From Microbotryum silenes-acaulis (taxonomy: Eukaryota > Basidiomycota > Microbotryomycetes > Microbotryales > Microbotryaceae): a stretch of DNA of 64,000 nt. The translations under genes were made by a program, and so were the position numbers. The notes below the pieces were generated by a model. It saw only the letters and a program-made list of their open reading frames with translations. It ran no database searches and was not told where the DNA came from. Below are positions 45,701 through 58,611 of the stretch, in pieces. Position 1 is the stretch's first letter, and each line of letters opens with the position of its first letter. The DNA is taken from assembly GCA_003665825.1 (NCBI GenBank), contig QPFY01000015.1, positions 310,001-374,000 on the forward strand, given 5' to 3'.

Positions 45701-48700
45701 GAGGGGCACAGTCGTACCATCGGCGTGCCTGGCAACGGAAGCAAGCTCTGGGAGTAGGTCGACGGTTTCGCCGTCTTCTGGCATCGAGTCGAGCTTGCGA
45801 TCCTTGGGCGGAGGGGTAAGGGGGCGCGGAGATGCGATGGCGGTAAACTCGTCCTCAACCTCATCATCTGCCAGAGCAAACGTACGAGGTACTGTTTGCA
45901 TCAGCGCAATCAAGGCCGCATACTGCGCCTCGGGCAAGTGCATCTTAACATCCGACATGCGAGCATCGACTAGCGTGCCCGGTTTCGTGAGCTCCTTGCT
46001 CGGATCTATAGTTTGCGTCATGGTGACATCGACATGGATGGTGACATCATCAAGGACCTGCAAGTCCTGACCATCCTGCTCGCCCTCGCAATTCAGTGTC
46101 GAACTGAGGCGAACCTGACGCAATTCAAACACGATCTTAGTAACGACCTCTTCGTCCGAGACCTCGAACTTGTTCGCGAGCGAGATCTCTCCCAAATGCG
46201 CAATGATCCCATGCTTGGTCACCGCCGTACTATCGTGAGGGAAAACGACGATCGGTGTGCGGATGAGGATGTCGTAATGCATTTTGGGGATCCAAGTTGT
46301 GACCTCGGTCGCACGTTGAGCAGCAGCTTGCGCAGCGGCGTCGTAGGCGGCCTTCATGCGCCCGAACTTGGACATGAAGACGAGGATTCGATGCACGGGC
46401 TCTTCGGAGAAGACGAACTTGAGCGATCCGCTGCGGAGGTACACGAGCGTATCGTGGCCAGGGTAGGTCGTCTTGTCCGTGGGGTCGTACGTCTCGTACT
46501 GGAAGTCGGCCAGCTCATCTCCCTGAATCGTCAGCAGCTGCCTGGGTGTGTCGCCACTAAAATCGTCCACTAATTCGAGGTTGCCCAGTCGGGCAGCGAC
46601 ACGCATTGTCGGCGAGCGCAAGAACACTGAAACGTCCGCAGCTGATAGCGATAGGGTGGCGATCCGCAGGCCGTCCTCGTTCAGGATCAAGTTGATGGAC
46701 GTCAGCTTGACCTTGACGCGCATTTTGTCGTTGACTTGCTCAGCCTGGGGCGGTTCTTCGCCCACAGGTGTGCCAGGAGCAGGTGTACCCCCACCCCCAC
46801 CACCTGCTCCGCCATCGGTGAAGGTCGTCATCACCCAATCAAACAGGGTGAGAATACTGCCCCGAGTGACAACGACGTTGATCGTTGACATCTCTACGTC
46901 GACCATCTGCAAACATTTCAGGGGTCGTCAGCTGTAAGTCGCGTGTCAATTTCGAGTACACTGCACGTACCTTGTCTATGCCTTCATGCACGGTCATGAA
47001 CTCTGGCGAAACCTTCTGCACGCCCCGGTACTGGATGCGCACCAGGTCCTTCCCGTGCGCACCACTCAGCTCCTCGGACGTGACGAGATGCCGGAACTCG
47101 TGCCCCGCTTCAACCATCTTGTCCTCAATGTAAAGACTGCGCAACAGGATATCGACGCTCATATCGAAGGGGCGTAAACCAAACTCGAACTGGAAGCCCT
47201 GCAACACCGCGTTCGCCAGTAGACGATCAGGTTTCTTCGGGTCCGGGTTGGAGCGGAAGATCGAAGCCTGGACCTTGTCGACTTGGAACGTGAACTCGAA
47301 CGTTTTTTGGTTAATGTTTTGCTTCCCGGTTGGGCTGTCCTCGGTGTCAAAGAACTCTTCCTTCTCTCCCGTGTCGTCCTCGTCCTCTTCTTCCTCAGGT
47401 TCTGACTCGGCCTTCTCGACGTGGTATTCCACGTCCTCGTGGACGACGGGTCGGGATCGGGCAAACGACGAATGCCGAGTGACGATCGGAGGCGGCCGAG
47501 TCGCCGCATTCTCCGAGGCACTCTTGTCTCCGAATTTGGGCAAGGCGACGTCGATCATGCGCATCAAGCTCTTGTACTTGCGATCCGAAAGATTGACCTG
47601 CAACTGGGGCAAGGATCCCGAAATCTTGAACCTCGTCAGGTTAGGCGCTTGGTTGAGGATGCAGTTCTGCGCGAGGAAGGTCAAGCTCGTGCGCTCGAGG
47701 ATGTGCAGCTCGCCATGCTTGTGCGAATGCCCGTCCCCACCATCGTTAAGTGCTTCGAGACACACTTTCAGACTCGGCCCCATCAACAACTGCGCTGATT
47801 CGAGCTTGATGTGGAACTTGTCGTACATCAGACTCTCGAGGCGCTGATAGTCCTCATCATGGTACTCTTGGCGTTCCTTGGCCTTGACCTGATCGACCGC
47901 TGCTTGGTCCGCCAGATCACTTTCGACGGCGATGTGCCCCGCGTCCAAGACGATGTGCTGGCAATCCTTGCGCGTGACATCCTCGGGTATGATGATGATG
48001 GGCGCATTCAGGTCGAGCTGTAGATCGACGGTTTTGTGCTGCGCAAGCGCGTACTCAAGACCCGCCCGTGTCTCCTTACGGATCCCTTCGAGCGTCTCGC
48101 TCGCGACATCGATCAAGGCGCCGACCGACTCGAGCTGCGACTCGGGGGGTTGGAAGAACTTGAAGATGGTCTCGACGTATCCCCTGTGGTAGATGATCTC
48201 CATATGACGCAATCGTACAGCGAGCGCGTTGTCCGCGCGTTCGTCTAGAGGCTTGTGCTCAAATTTGAGCCAGAAGAACGGGTCCTTGACCTTGGTCGCC
48301 TTGGGGAACTTGGACCCGTCCGCGTCGTCTTCGTCATCCCCGTAATCCTCGTCGTGCGTGTCGTCGCCACTCAGCACGGCCGCTGATCCAATCTCTTCGT
48401 CGTATTGGCCAACGTCATCATCGGCCTCTCGTTCCTCCGGCGGCGGCAACTTGCGCGACACCGAATCGACGGACCACTTCTTGTTCCTCTCCTTGACCTT
48501 GTCCGCCTTGACCCTAACGATCTGTTGATGCATGCTCCCTTCGCAAGTGTTGTCAAACACACGCAAACCTCCGAGCGCAAGCGTCGCATCAAAGTTCTCG
48601 GGCCGCTGTACGAGGTCCAATGCGAAATCGTCAAAGTTGAGCGCGACAAGGTCTTGTTGCCCTCGTCGCAGCGCAAACGATCCCGTCTTGAGCTTGGCCT

Positions 48701-50492
48701 TGACGCGCAACATCATCGCTTCGTTGGGCAAGTCGAGGTTACTCGACACGGCCTCCTTCTCGTCCCAGTCGATAGCGCGGTACAGTTCTTTCCTCTGCTC
48801 CTCGCTCAAGCCTCCCTCGCCCTCGTCCTGGGCCGAGTCATCTTCGGCCTTCGCGGCCCATCCCGTAGCCCACGAGATCCACCCAGTCTGCTTCTTGGCC
48901 GGTTTCGGATGCTCGGCCTCGTACGTCGCCCTCTCTTTGCGTAGATCGGACCGCGCGATCGAGCGATAGAACCGAATATCGCGATAATCCAACTTGTTCT
49001 CCAACTCGACCAAACGCGCCAACTCGTCGGGCGAAGCGTCATGACGACTCTTGGCCTTGAACAAATGGACGTATTCTTTGCGATCGTCGCGGCGTTCGGC
49101 AAAGTAGGCCCATGACCATTTCCGGTTCTTCTCGTGCACCTCGGTCAGGATCGCTTTCGTCGCAAACTTCCACAGCGCTCGATTCGTGTTCTCGTCGATC
49201 TCATGCTGGGGTGGTCGGAAAACGCGATATTCGCGTTGGCGAATGTAGAAGTGGAACAAGTCGACCATCGATAGCGCATCGCGGTACTGGTCCGCATCGA
49301 GCACGAAGCCCAACTCTTGGAAGAAGAGCTCGGCGTCGGTTTTGGGTGTTTGCGCATCGACCTTGTGGTGGTTCATAATCAAGCGACCTTGACCCGAGAC
49401 GGGCTTAAGCACGAACTGATGCTGCGGCGTCTTGTCCTTGGTCGCGATCAATTCGGTGAACTTTTTGATGGCCTCGTTGATCGGGTACCCGGCGAGCGAT
49501 TCGGAATCGGTGTCGAAATAGACGGCGAGCGAGTCGAGTTTGGCGAGCTTGTGTACGCCGTTTTTGGAGTTGGTGATGAAAGCCGGGTTCCAGTGCTCGT
49601 CGGTCGAGATGGCGGAAAAGTGGGACAAGGTCAAGCCGACCGAGAACGGATGCCCGGGAACGGACAGCTTGTCCTCGTAACGGATGTGGATATTCCGGAT
49701 CTGCAAGTGTCGATGGATTTGAGCCTGAATTCCGCTAGTCCGCACTTAGAACACTGACCTCCAACTGCAGATTGTCGACGATCTTGTTAACAAGACTGGT
49801 TGTGAAGGACGAGTTCTTTTGCTCCTCCTCCGCGCTGAGCCCCGTGGTCGGTTGCGCCGTCATCAACTCGGCATTCTCCAACTTTTCCAACTTGGCTGCT
49901 TGGGCGCGGGCCGCATCTTCTTCTGGGGTCGCTTTGGCTGAATCGGTGGGGACGGCGAGGAGGTAGACGTTCTCGACGAGGACTCGGACCGGCTTGCCTG
50001 ACAAGTTGGACCTGTTGGAAAGCGACCAGATCGGATCGAAAACCGTCAGCTTGAAACCACCTCACAGCGTCCGTCCACCCAATTCAAATCAAGATCACGA
50101 GTGTAGCCTACCAAGGTATCGACAAGGTCAAGTCACCCAAATACCCCTCGACAACATCGACGGGGAGACGGAACTTGTCGAGCGCTGCTTTCTTGAGGCG
50201 CAGGTTGCGCAACTTGACGTCCCCGGACCAAATCCCGACGTTCAATTGGCCCGTGTTCAAATTGTCGACCTGGTTTTTGGAAGCGGTCCAAAGCGGTGAT
50301 GAGTTATAGCACTGTTAGACGAGCAGCTGAATCGGCCAAGGCTTCGATTCCGGCTCCGGACCTCGACCCTCCTTCGCGCTCCCTCCCTCGATGACGATCT
50401 CCCGCTGACATTAATCGGCTCCACCAAGGCAGCATACTCACATAGGCAGACAAGAACCTATTCAACACACCCGCCAAGACGGATTCCAACAT
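39777..50492 (-). CDS. VPS13: VPS13, bridge-like lipid transfer protein
   Basis: Predicted 3231-aa protein from 14 exons: 50442-50492, 50112-50269, 49759-50011, 46971-49700, 45035-46906, 42612-44965, 42346-42541, 41329-42278, 41052-41261, 40564-40980, 40351-40495, 40054-40285, 39869-39971 and 39777-39801. The chorein domain opens the protein ([37 protein letters not shown]), followed by [19 protein letters not shown]. The middle is the long repeating-groove rod; the VAB adaptor region falls in exon 6 ([20 protein letters not shown]). The C-terminus shows [17 protein letters not shown], a PH-like fold and the ending HNARRLAE. Length matches yeast Vps13 (3144 aa). It moves bulk phospholipid between membranes at contact sites. 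Exon 12 ends in a GC donor (gcaagt). Confidence 0.95.
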
Positions 50493-51160
50493 GATGGTCT
50501 CTCAAAGTGCCCAGTCTAGTTTCGTACGCGAGCCCGTACCCGCTCAGGAGTCGATCGATCGAACGAACAGCAAGCAAGGAGGCTGGAATCGAGTGGGGCG
50601 CCCGGCTGCGGGTGTCGATGACGCGTGTGTGTGCGCGCGCAGGCAGGCGCAGGGCCGAATCCAATTGAACCGCCTCGGTGCGACGTGGACAACTTGAAGT
50701 TGAAGTATGCTGATCCACCGAACTGGTCTAGGACCTCTGGTGATACCCAGATGGTCGGGGCTGGCAAGTGGGGGGGTTGCACGATGCCGTGGGTTTTCCG
50801 ATGCACCCGATCTGTCGGGGTTCAAAGTTTGGGTGATGAGTGAGAGGGAAAGGGGAACAGTATACGGTTGGAATAGGTGGCGCCCCCCTTCCGAAAAGAT
50901 GATCGCGGCGCCTCGAATCGAATCGGCATTTCGACCAGCGATTCTCGATGTTGTACACTAGCTCCGAGCAATGAAGAGGCTGACATGGTAAGGATAATTC
51001 ATTGATGAGGTTTGATTACATACACATGCGACTCCAACATGAAATACACCATCTCCTACCTTCATTTCCGACACGATCTTTCCCACCCAGAGCCCCGACT
51101 CTTGTATTTGAAGCTCGCAAGGGCTCACCTCACCAACCACATCTTCATCCATCTCTGTGA
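50493..51160. other. Intergenic: VPS13 promoter and zinc-finger gene 3' end
   Basis: About 670 bp between two minus-strand genes. It includes a GTGTGTGTGCGCGCGCAGGC stretch near 50626. Short frames here show no domain. The left part should be the VPS13 promoter. Confidence 0.5.
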
Positions 51161-52804
51161 TCAATACCTTCCCGAAGACAAGTTCATCATCGTCGTCGCG
51201 CCTATCCTCGTCGAGCTGAGTTCGCCCTCACCGTCCAAAACGGGACCTCGCTCTTTCCCCAACGCCAGAGGTGCCGGACTAGCTTCCGCTTCAATCCCAT
51301 CCATCCCACCGCCTAGATCCAAATCAAACATCCCGCCATCGACCTCATCCATAATGTCACTGACATCGTCCCCGTCGTCATCCTCGTCATCACCCTCATC
51401 GAGCTTGACTTTTTCGTCAATATCGAGATCGTCATCCTCGTCGTCGTCTTCGACGTCCGAAGAGGATGCCACGGACAAAGACGGTGCGACCGGTTGCGAG
51501 GAAGAACCGTACGGTGTATCGTCCGAGTGAAGTGATAGCGACTGCAGCATGCGCGGGGATTGCAGCGAAAAGGCTTGCGAGCCGAGCAGTCCGGCAGAGG
51601 GGGGTGACATCGCGGCAGGCCTGTGATATTGCACAGCGCGGGGCCATCAGCTTTGAGGCACTTTTGAGGTATCGACAGATCGATCACGCACCAGTAAGCC
51701 TTGTCCTGGGGTAAAGAGGCACCGGCCGAAGCGACCTGCAGAATGGCCGCGGCCTCGAAGAGCTGCACCTGCTGATGTTTGGACAGCAACAGCTTGGACG
51801 CCTCTTGCCATTGTTCAGTGTGTTCCCACCGCTGTAGAAGTGCATTTATTGTTCAAGGGATCATCATCGATCGAAGGAAGAAAAGGAGGTGGGATCAGCT
51901 GTCGGAGGATGACCGGGCCCGAGCGCGGGACAGCTGCTCCTGCTTACGTGTTTCTGAAGGCAGGCGGCATGCTTGTACATTTCTACTCGACGCCATAGGA
52001 TTGAGAACATTATAATTAGTGAAACAGCAGGACCCCTAGGCCTCAGACCACACCCCACCCCGAACTGACTGGAGCAGATCTCGCACTGGTAAACGGTGGT
52101 CCCTTTCTCCCTCTTGGCCCCCGGTTTGATCTCCCCGTCGTCCTCGTCCTCGTCGAACACGCTGACCGAGAATTGACTAGCCCTCTTGCTCAACATAGCC
52201 GGTGCTTTACTCCCCGCACCCTTGGCCTGCGCCCCCGAGAGTTGGGTCGGTAACGAACGAGCGACGCCGAGGTCGGCTGCTTGAGGTCTCAGCGACTGCG
52301 AGGTCGAGGTCCTGCGTGCGGCTTTGAACGTCGAAGGGCGCTTCTGTTTCCCTGCCGAGGACGAGAGCAAAGGCGATGAAGCGAGGGGTCCGTTCCTGCC
52401 ATAAGAGGTGGCCAGCTCGTGCGTGGTCGCGACGTTCGAGGAGCTACGACGACCCGAGGGAATTGTCCTCGGTGATGGGTTTGTTGCTGCCAATGCCGCC
52501 GCGGCCGCTGCATTGTTGTTGTGAAGTGTTTGCTGCGGGAGAACGTGTCATTACGAATCAGCCACTGGTATGACTAGGTGTCTGCGATGCAGGATGCACC
52601 GCAGCCCCCATTCGGTGCGGCTGATGGGGAGCCGCGGTCCGGGATCGGGATCGGAACAAGTGGGGCACGGGGTCACAAAGCCATGGCCGAGCTCCCTCCC
52701 ATTCACGGACCGACAGAAAAAGAGCACAACAGCGACCACTGTAATCTGACCAGAGGACTGACCTGCAACGCCGAACTACGACGTGTACCATAGCTGGAGC
52801 TCAT
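51161..52804 (-). CDS. C2H2 zinc-finger protein with acidic region
   Basis: Predicted 379-aa protein from exons 52763-52804, 52070-52532, 51948-51982, 51692-51831 and 51161-51620. A Ser/Thr-rich N-terminus leads to a single C2H2 finger built from three exons: YQCEICSKMYKHAACLQKH then RWEHTEQW, with spacing C-x2-C-x12-H-x4-H. It is followed by EASKLLLSKHQQVQLFEAA, a helix that accompanies this finger in many fungal proteins (family memory, no search made). The C-terminal third contains a strongly acidic tract (VEDDDEDDDLDIDEKV, DEGDDEDDDGDDVSDIMDEV), suggestive of an activation or histone-binding surface. A nuclear regulatory role is inferred; the target is unknown. Confidence 0.8.
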
Positions 52805-53674
52805 GCTGGAGGATGTACGCGCTGGGTCGTCGGATACTCGGAGTCGGTTGGGTAGGTGGATCGGTGCACTCGAGCTGGACGAACGCGAGAAAGAGGGCCT
52901 CGAACACTTCCCCGTCTGCGCCTAGTAAATAACCGGAGTGACCATCGACCGTCCGCGAAGAATTCGATTTCCGCCTTCCACCCTTGATGAAATCGTAGTC
53001 CGCTTTCACCGCGACGCATTGCAGTGTCCAAATTCCATTCCAACTCCCGCCTTTAGCCTTCAATTTTGAGTACACAACTTTCTTCGCAAGCGTTCGCCAT
53101 CATCATCGTAAGCTTCACACCCAACCGCTCCGTACCTCGGTGCCTGCCGATCCCTCGATTTCCGGCCGCTCAGGACTTCGTGCGGATGTCCTCAGCCAGT
53201 TGCTGCACTCTGGTAGCTAGGTACTGACCTCTATTTCTCGCGATGTTTCCGGTGGAATGAAGATTCAAGTTGCTAAGTGAAGCTATAGGGTAGCTACTTG
53301 GGTAGTTGATAGGTCATGGCATGGTAATGGCTTGGTGAGTGAGACCCGCCCCTGTAATCGAGTCAGTGGGCAGTGCGGCGGTAGGTGCCCGTCAACCGTC
53401 CGACCTAAAGTGTCACTCGCACTGCCGACGTGGCTCCCAATGATTGCTTTCCGACCATCACTCCTCCAACAACGACTCACCGACATGAATCATCCTAGCG
53501 ATTCTGTCATTGTTGATATACTGAGTGCGGAAGACCGAGGGTGGCAAAACCACACACCGTCTTCAACATTTACCCGGGCATCGAAAAACGGGACGAGGAC
53601 GCGCCGCATTTTCACAACGTTTAACGACTCTCGGAGTCACCTGGCAGACCCAGCGTTGTACACTGGAATCCGCG
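52805..53674. other. Intergenic, upstream of the zinc-finger gene
   Basis: About 870 bp between the zinc-finger start (minus strand) and the glycosyltransferase relic (plus strand). No frame with a domain. The right half, rich in repeated TAGCTAC-like words around 53280-53320, is mildly AT-richer than the coding regions. Confidence 0.45.
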
Positions 53675-55600
53675 ATGGGCGGTATGTCAAACCAATCGAA
53701 CAAAAGGACCCGAATCCTTTGTTGTCATTGTCTTCGTCGCCGTGGCATCAATCGTACTTGCTGTGGCCGGCGCGTACTATCAAATCGGATACCGCGTCGC
53801 GGGAATCCGCGGAGCCATCGCCGGCGGTCTGTCGCATTTTGATCAGTGGGCTCTGTCTGGCCAGGCTGGAGCAGGTATTGAGCAAGCTCATGGACTCGAT
53901 TGGTCCGGAGAGTCTGAAATTTGGAGCAATTATGAATGGAAGTTGGTGCAACCTCACGAGAGTCTCACCAAGATCATAGAAGCGCTCTCGAAGAGTGTTG
54001 AGCACTGGATGAGTTTCAAAGACCCGAAGGTCACAGGCTACTAGTGGTCACGTCACTGGGCCGTGTACAGGTCCCACATGCCGGAGATTCTGGATCTGAC
54101 CTTATTCCTCTCTCTCACACCCGCCTCATCCTTTCACCGTGTGCAGGAGGAGGCTCCCATCAGAGACTGGCTCCTGTCGACGAGAACCCTTTCGCAGATA
54201 GGCACGCCTGTCGGAATCTCGCAGAGCTCCCCATTTCCAGCACGGATTCATGAAGGCCCTGCGATGGTGCGAGAGGGTGCTGGGCCGGGGAACTATATTT
54301 CTACAAATGGGTCCAGGTCAAAGTGAGCTTGAAGCACGTGTCGCGCAGACTAGTACTGCCGAACGGATGGCTCACATTGACCTCGTGGTTCTCTCCCCTT
54401 GCGCCCCTCCCACTCAGATGGGAGACGCTGCACCACGAATGGCGGACCGGTCGCCCGCAATCGCAATGTCGAAACACTTCGTAGATGGCGGACTATGCGA
54501 AGCTACACCACGAGATTGTGACCGGGGTTCGGCCACCCAAGATTCTCGAATGCATCTGTCCGAGAGGCGTTCATTGTGGTGGCACTTCGGACCGGTACGC
54601 CATTTTATTCAGCCCACTTTGGCCGTCATATGAAGAGCAGTCAGACTGATGCGCCATTTCTTTGTTCACTACCACTTCTAAGTGTACAGATTACTAGGCG
54701 TGTACACCACTTTGCTCTACGCCGTTCTCACCGACCGAGCCGCGTTCATCACCTGGGACGACCTTCCCTTCGAATCATTCCACGATGCCGTCGAAATCGA
54801 CTGGGCCCAACCTTTCATGCCCACATCGAATCGCTCAATTCACCCTGGACTTTCCGTGCTTCAGGGTGAGCCTATCAACCTACAGAACCCCGAGCAATTT
54901 GCTGCTCAATTTCCCCCCCATGTCGGACTTGGAGCACCTCTTGACCGTGGACGTTTTTAACGCTTTGCCCGCTGGAGTACTTTACTCGGCTATGGCAGCC
55001 GTACCGTCTTAGACTGCTCTACTGATAACGAAGCTGAAACGAACCATTGATTTCGACGATGTTGGGGTCTCTAGAACCGATTTGCTCAAATGAGATCAAT
55101 ACGTTCGAACGTCACCAAAGCTTCTTTGACTGCGCCAACAAGGGGGCTGAGCGGCCCGGTACGCGCACCACGATCAAAAGATTGTAGATTACCTCCTCAT
55201 GGACTCGCCCAAATTGCGAAAAGCCGCCTTGATCGAGCTCTCTGGTCGCCTCGTCGTCACTGGGTTGACCCAAGCTCATACCGAGGTCCGTTACGATCAG
55301 ACTGATCCGTCTGTATTGGTGACGGTGGCGGACGGCACGGCCAATGCCCGGGTGGAAAGCATCCTCGTCGGGAGTACGTGGAAATTACACGTTTCGGAGT
55401 ATACCTATCGCGTATAGATGACTGAGCGTTATTTCTTCCTCCATTCAACGCCCGCAGAGACCGATTTTCAAATCATCACTGAGCGCAGCGGGTTTGGGAA
55501 ACTTGATGCGTCTGCCCCGCCCCTAACCAACTTTCATAGGGGAGGGGACAAAGAGCAGCCATCGCCGGTAGACTCGGTCTGGGGTAGAATGTTCACCTAA
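53675..55600 (+). pseudogene. Decayed type II membrane glycosyltransferase-like gene
   Basis: Fragments in several frames line up in the order expected of a fungal fucosyltransferase-like (GDR-motif) enzyme. First come a short N-terminus and a membrane anchor (SFVVIVFVAVASIVLAVAGA, 53715-53774). Then follow PPKILECICPRGVHCGGTSD spliced to RLLGVYTTLLYAVLTDRAAF, then FESFHDAVEIDWAQPF, and finally MTERYFFLHSTPAETDFQ with ERSGFGKLDASAPP. Two good introns survive (54323-54417, 54595-54689). Damage includes a frame change near 53711, in-frame TAG codons at 54042 and 54482, another frame change near 54915 and a TAG at 55415. Some breaks might be undetected introns, but not all. The family call rests on motif memory and is moderate. 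Confidence 0.55.
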
Positions 55601-57489
55601 ATCCAATTTGACCCCCACCTGTTTTCACCAAGGGGGTAGAAGGTACAACGATCGCTCTGCCGCCGGTAGACCATCACGGCAAGACCACCTTTGTCGACTG
55701 TGCGGCCCCTAGCTCGTGAGTTCCGCCAGAGATATCGTCGCAGGTCGGTTTGGCTATATCGAACATAGACGAATTGCACTGACATTTAGAACGATCTTCT
55801 TGCATCCTTTTTCAATTTGTTGGTGGTTTGTACGACAGGTTGAGCTCATTCGGCCAGCTGGCATCCACCTGGTGAGGCGTTTGAGCGAATTCTCCCCTCG
55901 CTACTCTAGTTCATCTAGGTCAGCTTGCAGGCTAACGCAATCAATTTCCGTCTTTGATCACTTGACAGGTCCTGGGTTAATGCAGTGAACTTTACGTCCA
56001 ATCATCGCCCAAACAAGGTTCGGAAGAAGTCCCGGATTCTCACGTTGTAAAGCTCGGATCCTTCGTGCTGTACGCTTGGAACGATCTTGTATGCTGCACC
56101 CATTTTTTTACTTTAAATCTAATAATGGTGGGCAAAGCCAATTTCGAGCTCACTCGCGCCCAGATTCGATCGAATCGGTGGAAGCGGTAAGGGAATGTAG
56201 GAGCCTGTTCCCATGATTCTCGGCTAAATAAACATCGGGATGAAGGCTCTCATCTCACGGAGGATTTTCGCGGATCCCACGTTCTAGTCATGAGATCAAC
56301 TTCCTGAAGAGCACTTTCGAAATGAGCTTTTGGATATCTTCTCGCAAAGATGACTTGCTAGAGAAAATGACCGGAGCGGCCCACCGAATAGCCCGAAGCC
56401 AGCCTGCCATTCCAGGGGGCCAGCAATTCAAGTTGAGCCCGAAAGCCCAAAGGCCCGGAGGCCCGAGTGGACAAGGAAGGGGGGCGGCTTAGAGCTACCG
56501 CCCAGCTTGAGCCAGCTCGAACGAGGCGTGGCTGATGGCCTCCTCGCACCCGTGCGTTACGCCGTCCACTAGATCATTTACACAAGGTAGGTGTCGCTGG
56601 TCGAAGCACGCAAGGTGGGCTTGACGTGGTGTATGTATTGACGATGTACTGATCTTGCCGTCTGCCTTTCTCAACCACCTCTTCTGCTCGACCCATACCA
56701 CCCGCCGTGCGACTCACGCCCAATTGACCCACACGCTTCGTTTTGCCCTGACGCTGCCTGTCCTACTGCACGACCCCGACGTGTACCCCACACCCGCCCA
56801 TCCGACACATTTGCACTTTCTGCACCGATCATACGGACCTGTATCGACTGCACCGCCTGCGTACGCCGTGCGTTCTGCCACGCCGCGCCCTGGCTCGCTG
56901 GCTCGCCCGCTGCCCGCGCCGCGTTTCGCAAACTTGGATTTTCGCGCGGCCGGCCTGTCGCTGCCTGTCGCTGTCTGTCGCTGCCTCTGCTGGCCTGCCC
57001 GCCGTTTATTTTGCCTACGCCCAATCGCCCTACCTCACCCGCATTGGAAACGACGCATTCGACTCGTTTCCTTCGCAACTACCACTGCGTCGCCCCACCC
57101 AATCCTCGCTCCTACATTCCTTCATCGTCGTGCTCTCCTCACTTTACGCCACTTCGACCTCATAATATACACAGGTGCGTTCTTTGGGACTGTGCAAATC
57201 GTCCGTTGCGGCGGGACGAGGCACCCCCCGGGCAAGGGAGCGCAGGGAGTTGGTGACGCGGAGGCGGATGCGGTCGCAGAGCGAGCACGGACATGCAAGT
57301 GGCTGCGGGACTGGAACGTGAACGAGTCGGAACATGAGAACTCGGTGTTGATCGGGACGAGAATCAGCATGGAAGCGTCTAGTCGAGGACAAACTTGTGG
57401 CAGCAACGACAGCGCGGAGCATCACAGAAGCAGTGACTAGCCGGAATAGCTTCACTGACATTCGGACGCCCCCCAATCATTCTCTGCAG
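55601..57489. other. Intergenic: eL43 promoter and 5' leader
   Basis: About 1.9 kb. The left part after the glycosyltransferase relic is AT-richer and shows nothing recognisable. From about 56650 it becomes pyrimidine-rich, as expected for a ribosomal-protein gene leader. TATATACACAG/GTGCGT at about 57177 and TTCTCTGCAG at 57480-57489 could bound a 5' UTR intron ending directly at the ATG. Confidence 0.45.
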
Positions 57490-58048
57490 ATGACGAAGCG
57501 AACCAAGAAGGTCGGAGTTACTGGAAAGTACGGTGTCGTAAGTCCACACCGCCAGACGTCCCACGGCCAATCGAGCTCGCCCCCAAGTTGCGACGCTCAC
57601 TCCATTGCCCATTTCCTGCAAAACAGCGTTACGGTGCTACGTTGAGGAAGTCGATCAAGAAGATGGAAATCACCCAACACGCTACCTACACGTAAGTCGG
57701 TGCTCTTCGGCTTTCGTCCTTGGTGGAACTCTTTTAAGACCAATAAATCACCACAAGTCCTAACCCGGTTGCATTCCATTCGTTTTACCTCTCCCTAGCT
57801 GCACCTTCTGCGGCAAGGACGCCGTCAAGCGACAAGCCGTCGGCATCTGGCACTGCAAGGCCTGCAAGAAGACCACCGCTGGTGGTGCCTGGACCGTCTC
57901 GACCACTGCCGCTGCTACCGTTCGATCGTGAGTTTCGTCGTCCCTGTTGGAACGAGAAGACAATCCCCGGAATGCTCACCAACCCCTTCACTCTTAACTT
58001 TGGGAACACAGGACCGTTCGTCGATTGAGGGACTTGGCAGAATCATAA
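57490..58048 (+). CDS. RPL43: 60S ribosomal protein eL43 (RPL43/RPL37A)
   Basis: Predicted 92-aa protein, the same length as in yeast, from exons 57490-57537, 57627-57691, 57799-57927 and 58012-58048. The sequence begins [20 protein letters not shown] and continues [20 protein letters not shown]. It carries the zinc ribbon CTFC...WHCKAC (C-x2-C, C-x2-C) and ends [10 protein letters not shown]. eL43 is a structural component of the large ribosomal subunit. Four short exons, with a likely further intron in the 5' leader, fit a highly expressed fungal ribosomal-protein gene. It converges on the NDUFS6 gene. Confidence 0.97.
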
Positions 58049-58212
58049 ATGTCTTTCTTTCATTCGGGGAAATGGATCGGCTTCTTTTCGTCCCGACTCT
58101 CAACTCTTCCGTGACGTCCCGTTCGCGCTCCCCCATCACGTAGTCATCTCGGGTGGCCTTCTTAGAACCAAGGTCTTTTTTTTCCCTCTTTTCTACACAA
58201 AAACCTTCGTGA

Positions 58213-58229
58213 TGTGTGTGTGTGTGTGT
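58213..58229. repeat. (TG)8 dinucleotide repeat
   Basis: Uninterrupted TG run downstream of eL43, between two convergent genes. It is likely in the 3' flank of eL43. Confidence 0.9.
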
Positions 58230-58611
58230 TGCAACGTTGGATAACGCCAAGAAGAAGATGGGGAGGACGGAGGTGTCCTTTTCTTTCTCTTTCTGGGGAT
58301 TGTTATGAATGATAAAGATGGACGGCTCAGAGAGTGGGATCTGCAGACTATACTTGATTTGGCGAAGATTTGACAAAGCATGCATGGCAACCAAGTTAGA
58401 TTTTACTCACCTGAATGGTCATCTCGGGCATGAGTAGCAAGCCAGGTGCAAGCGTTCGATCTCCGAAACTGCGCTCTCGGTCTCGACATCGCACCTTCAA
58501 ATCGATGCCTTACAAGAGAAGAAATGCACAAAAACAATATCAAGGTTCCCATTACCCGTCTGACAGGTCGACTGCTCATCTAAAAATCACCCTTCCCTTC
58601 CCTCTCAGCGT

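Noticed and set aside
56655..57440. 261-codon frame upstream of eL43
   Set aside because: It spans the pyrimidine-rich promoter and the likely leader intron. The composition is His/Pro/Arg-rich noise, and three frames on both strands are similarly open.
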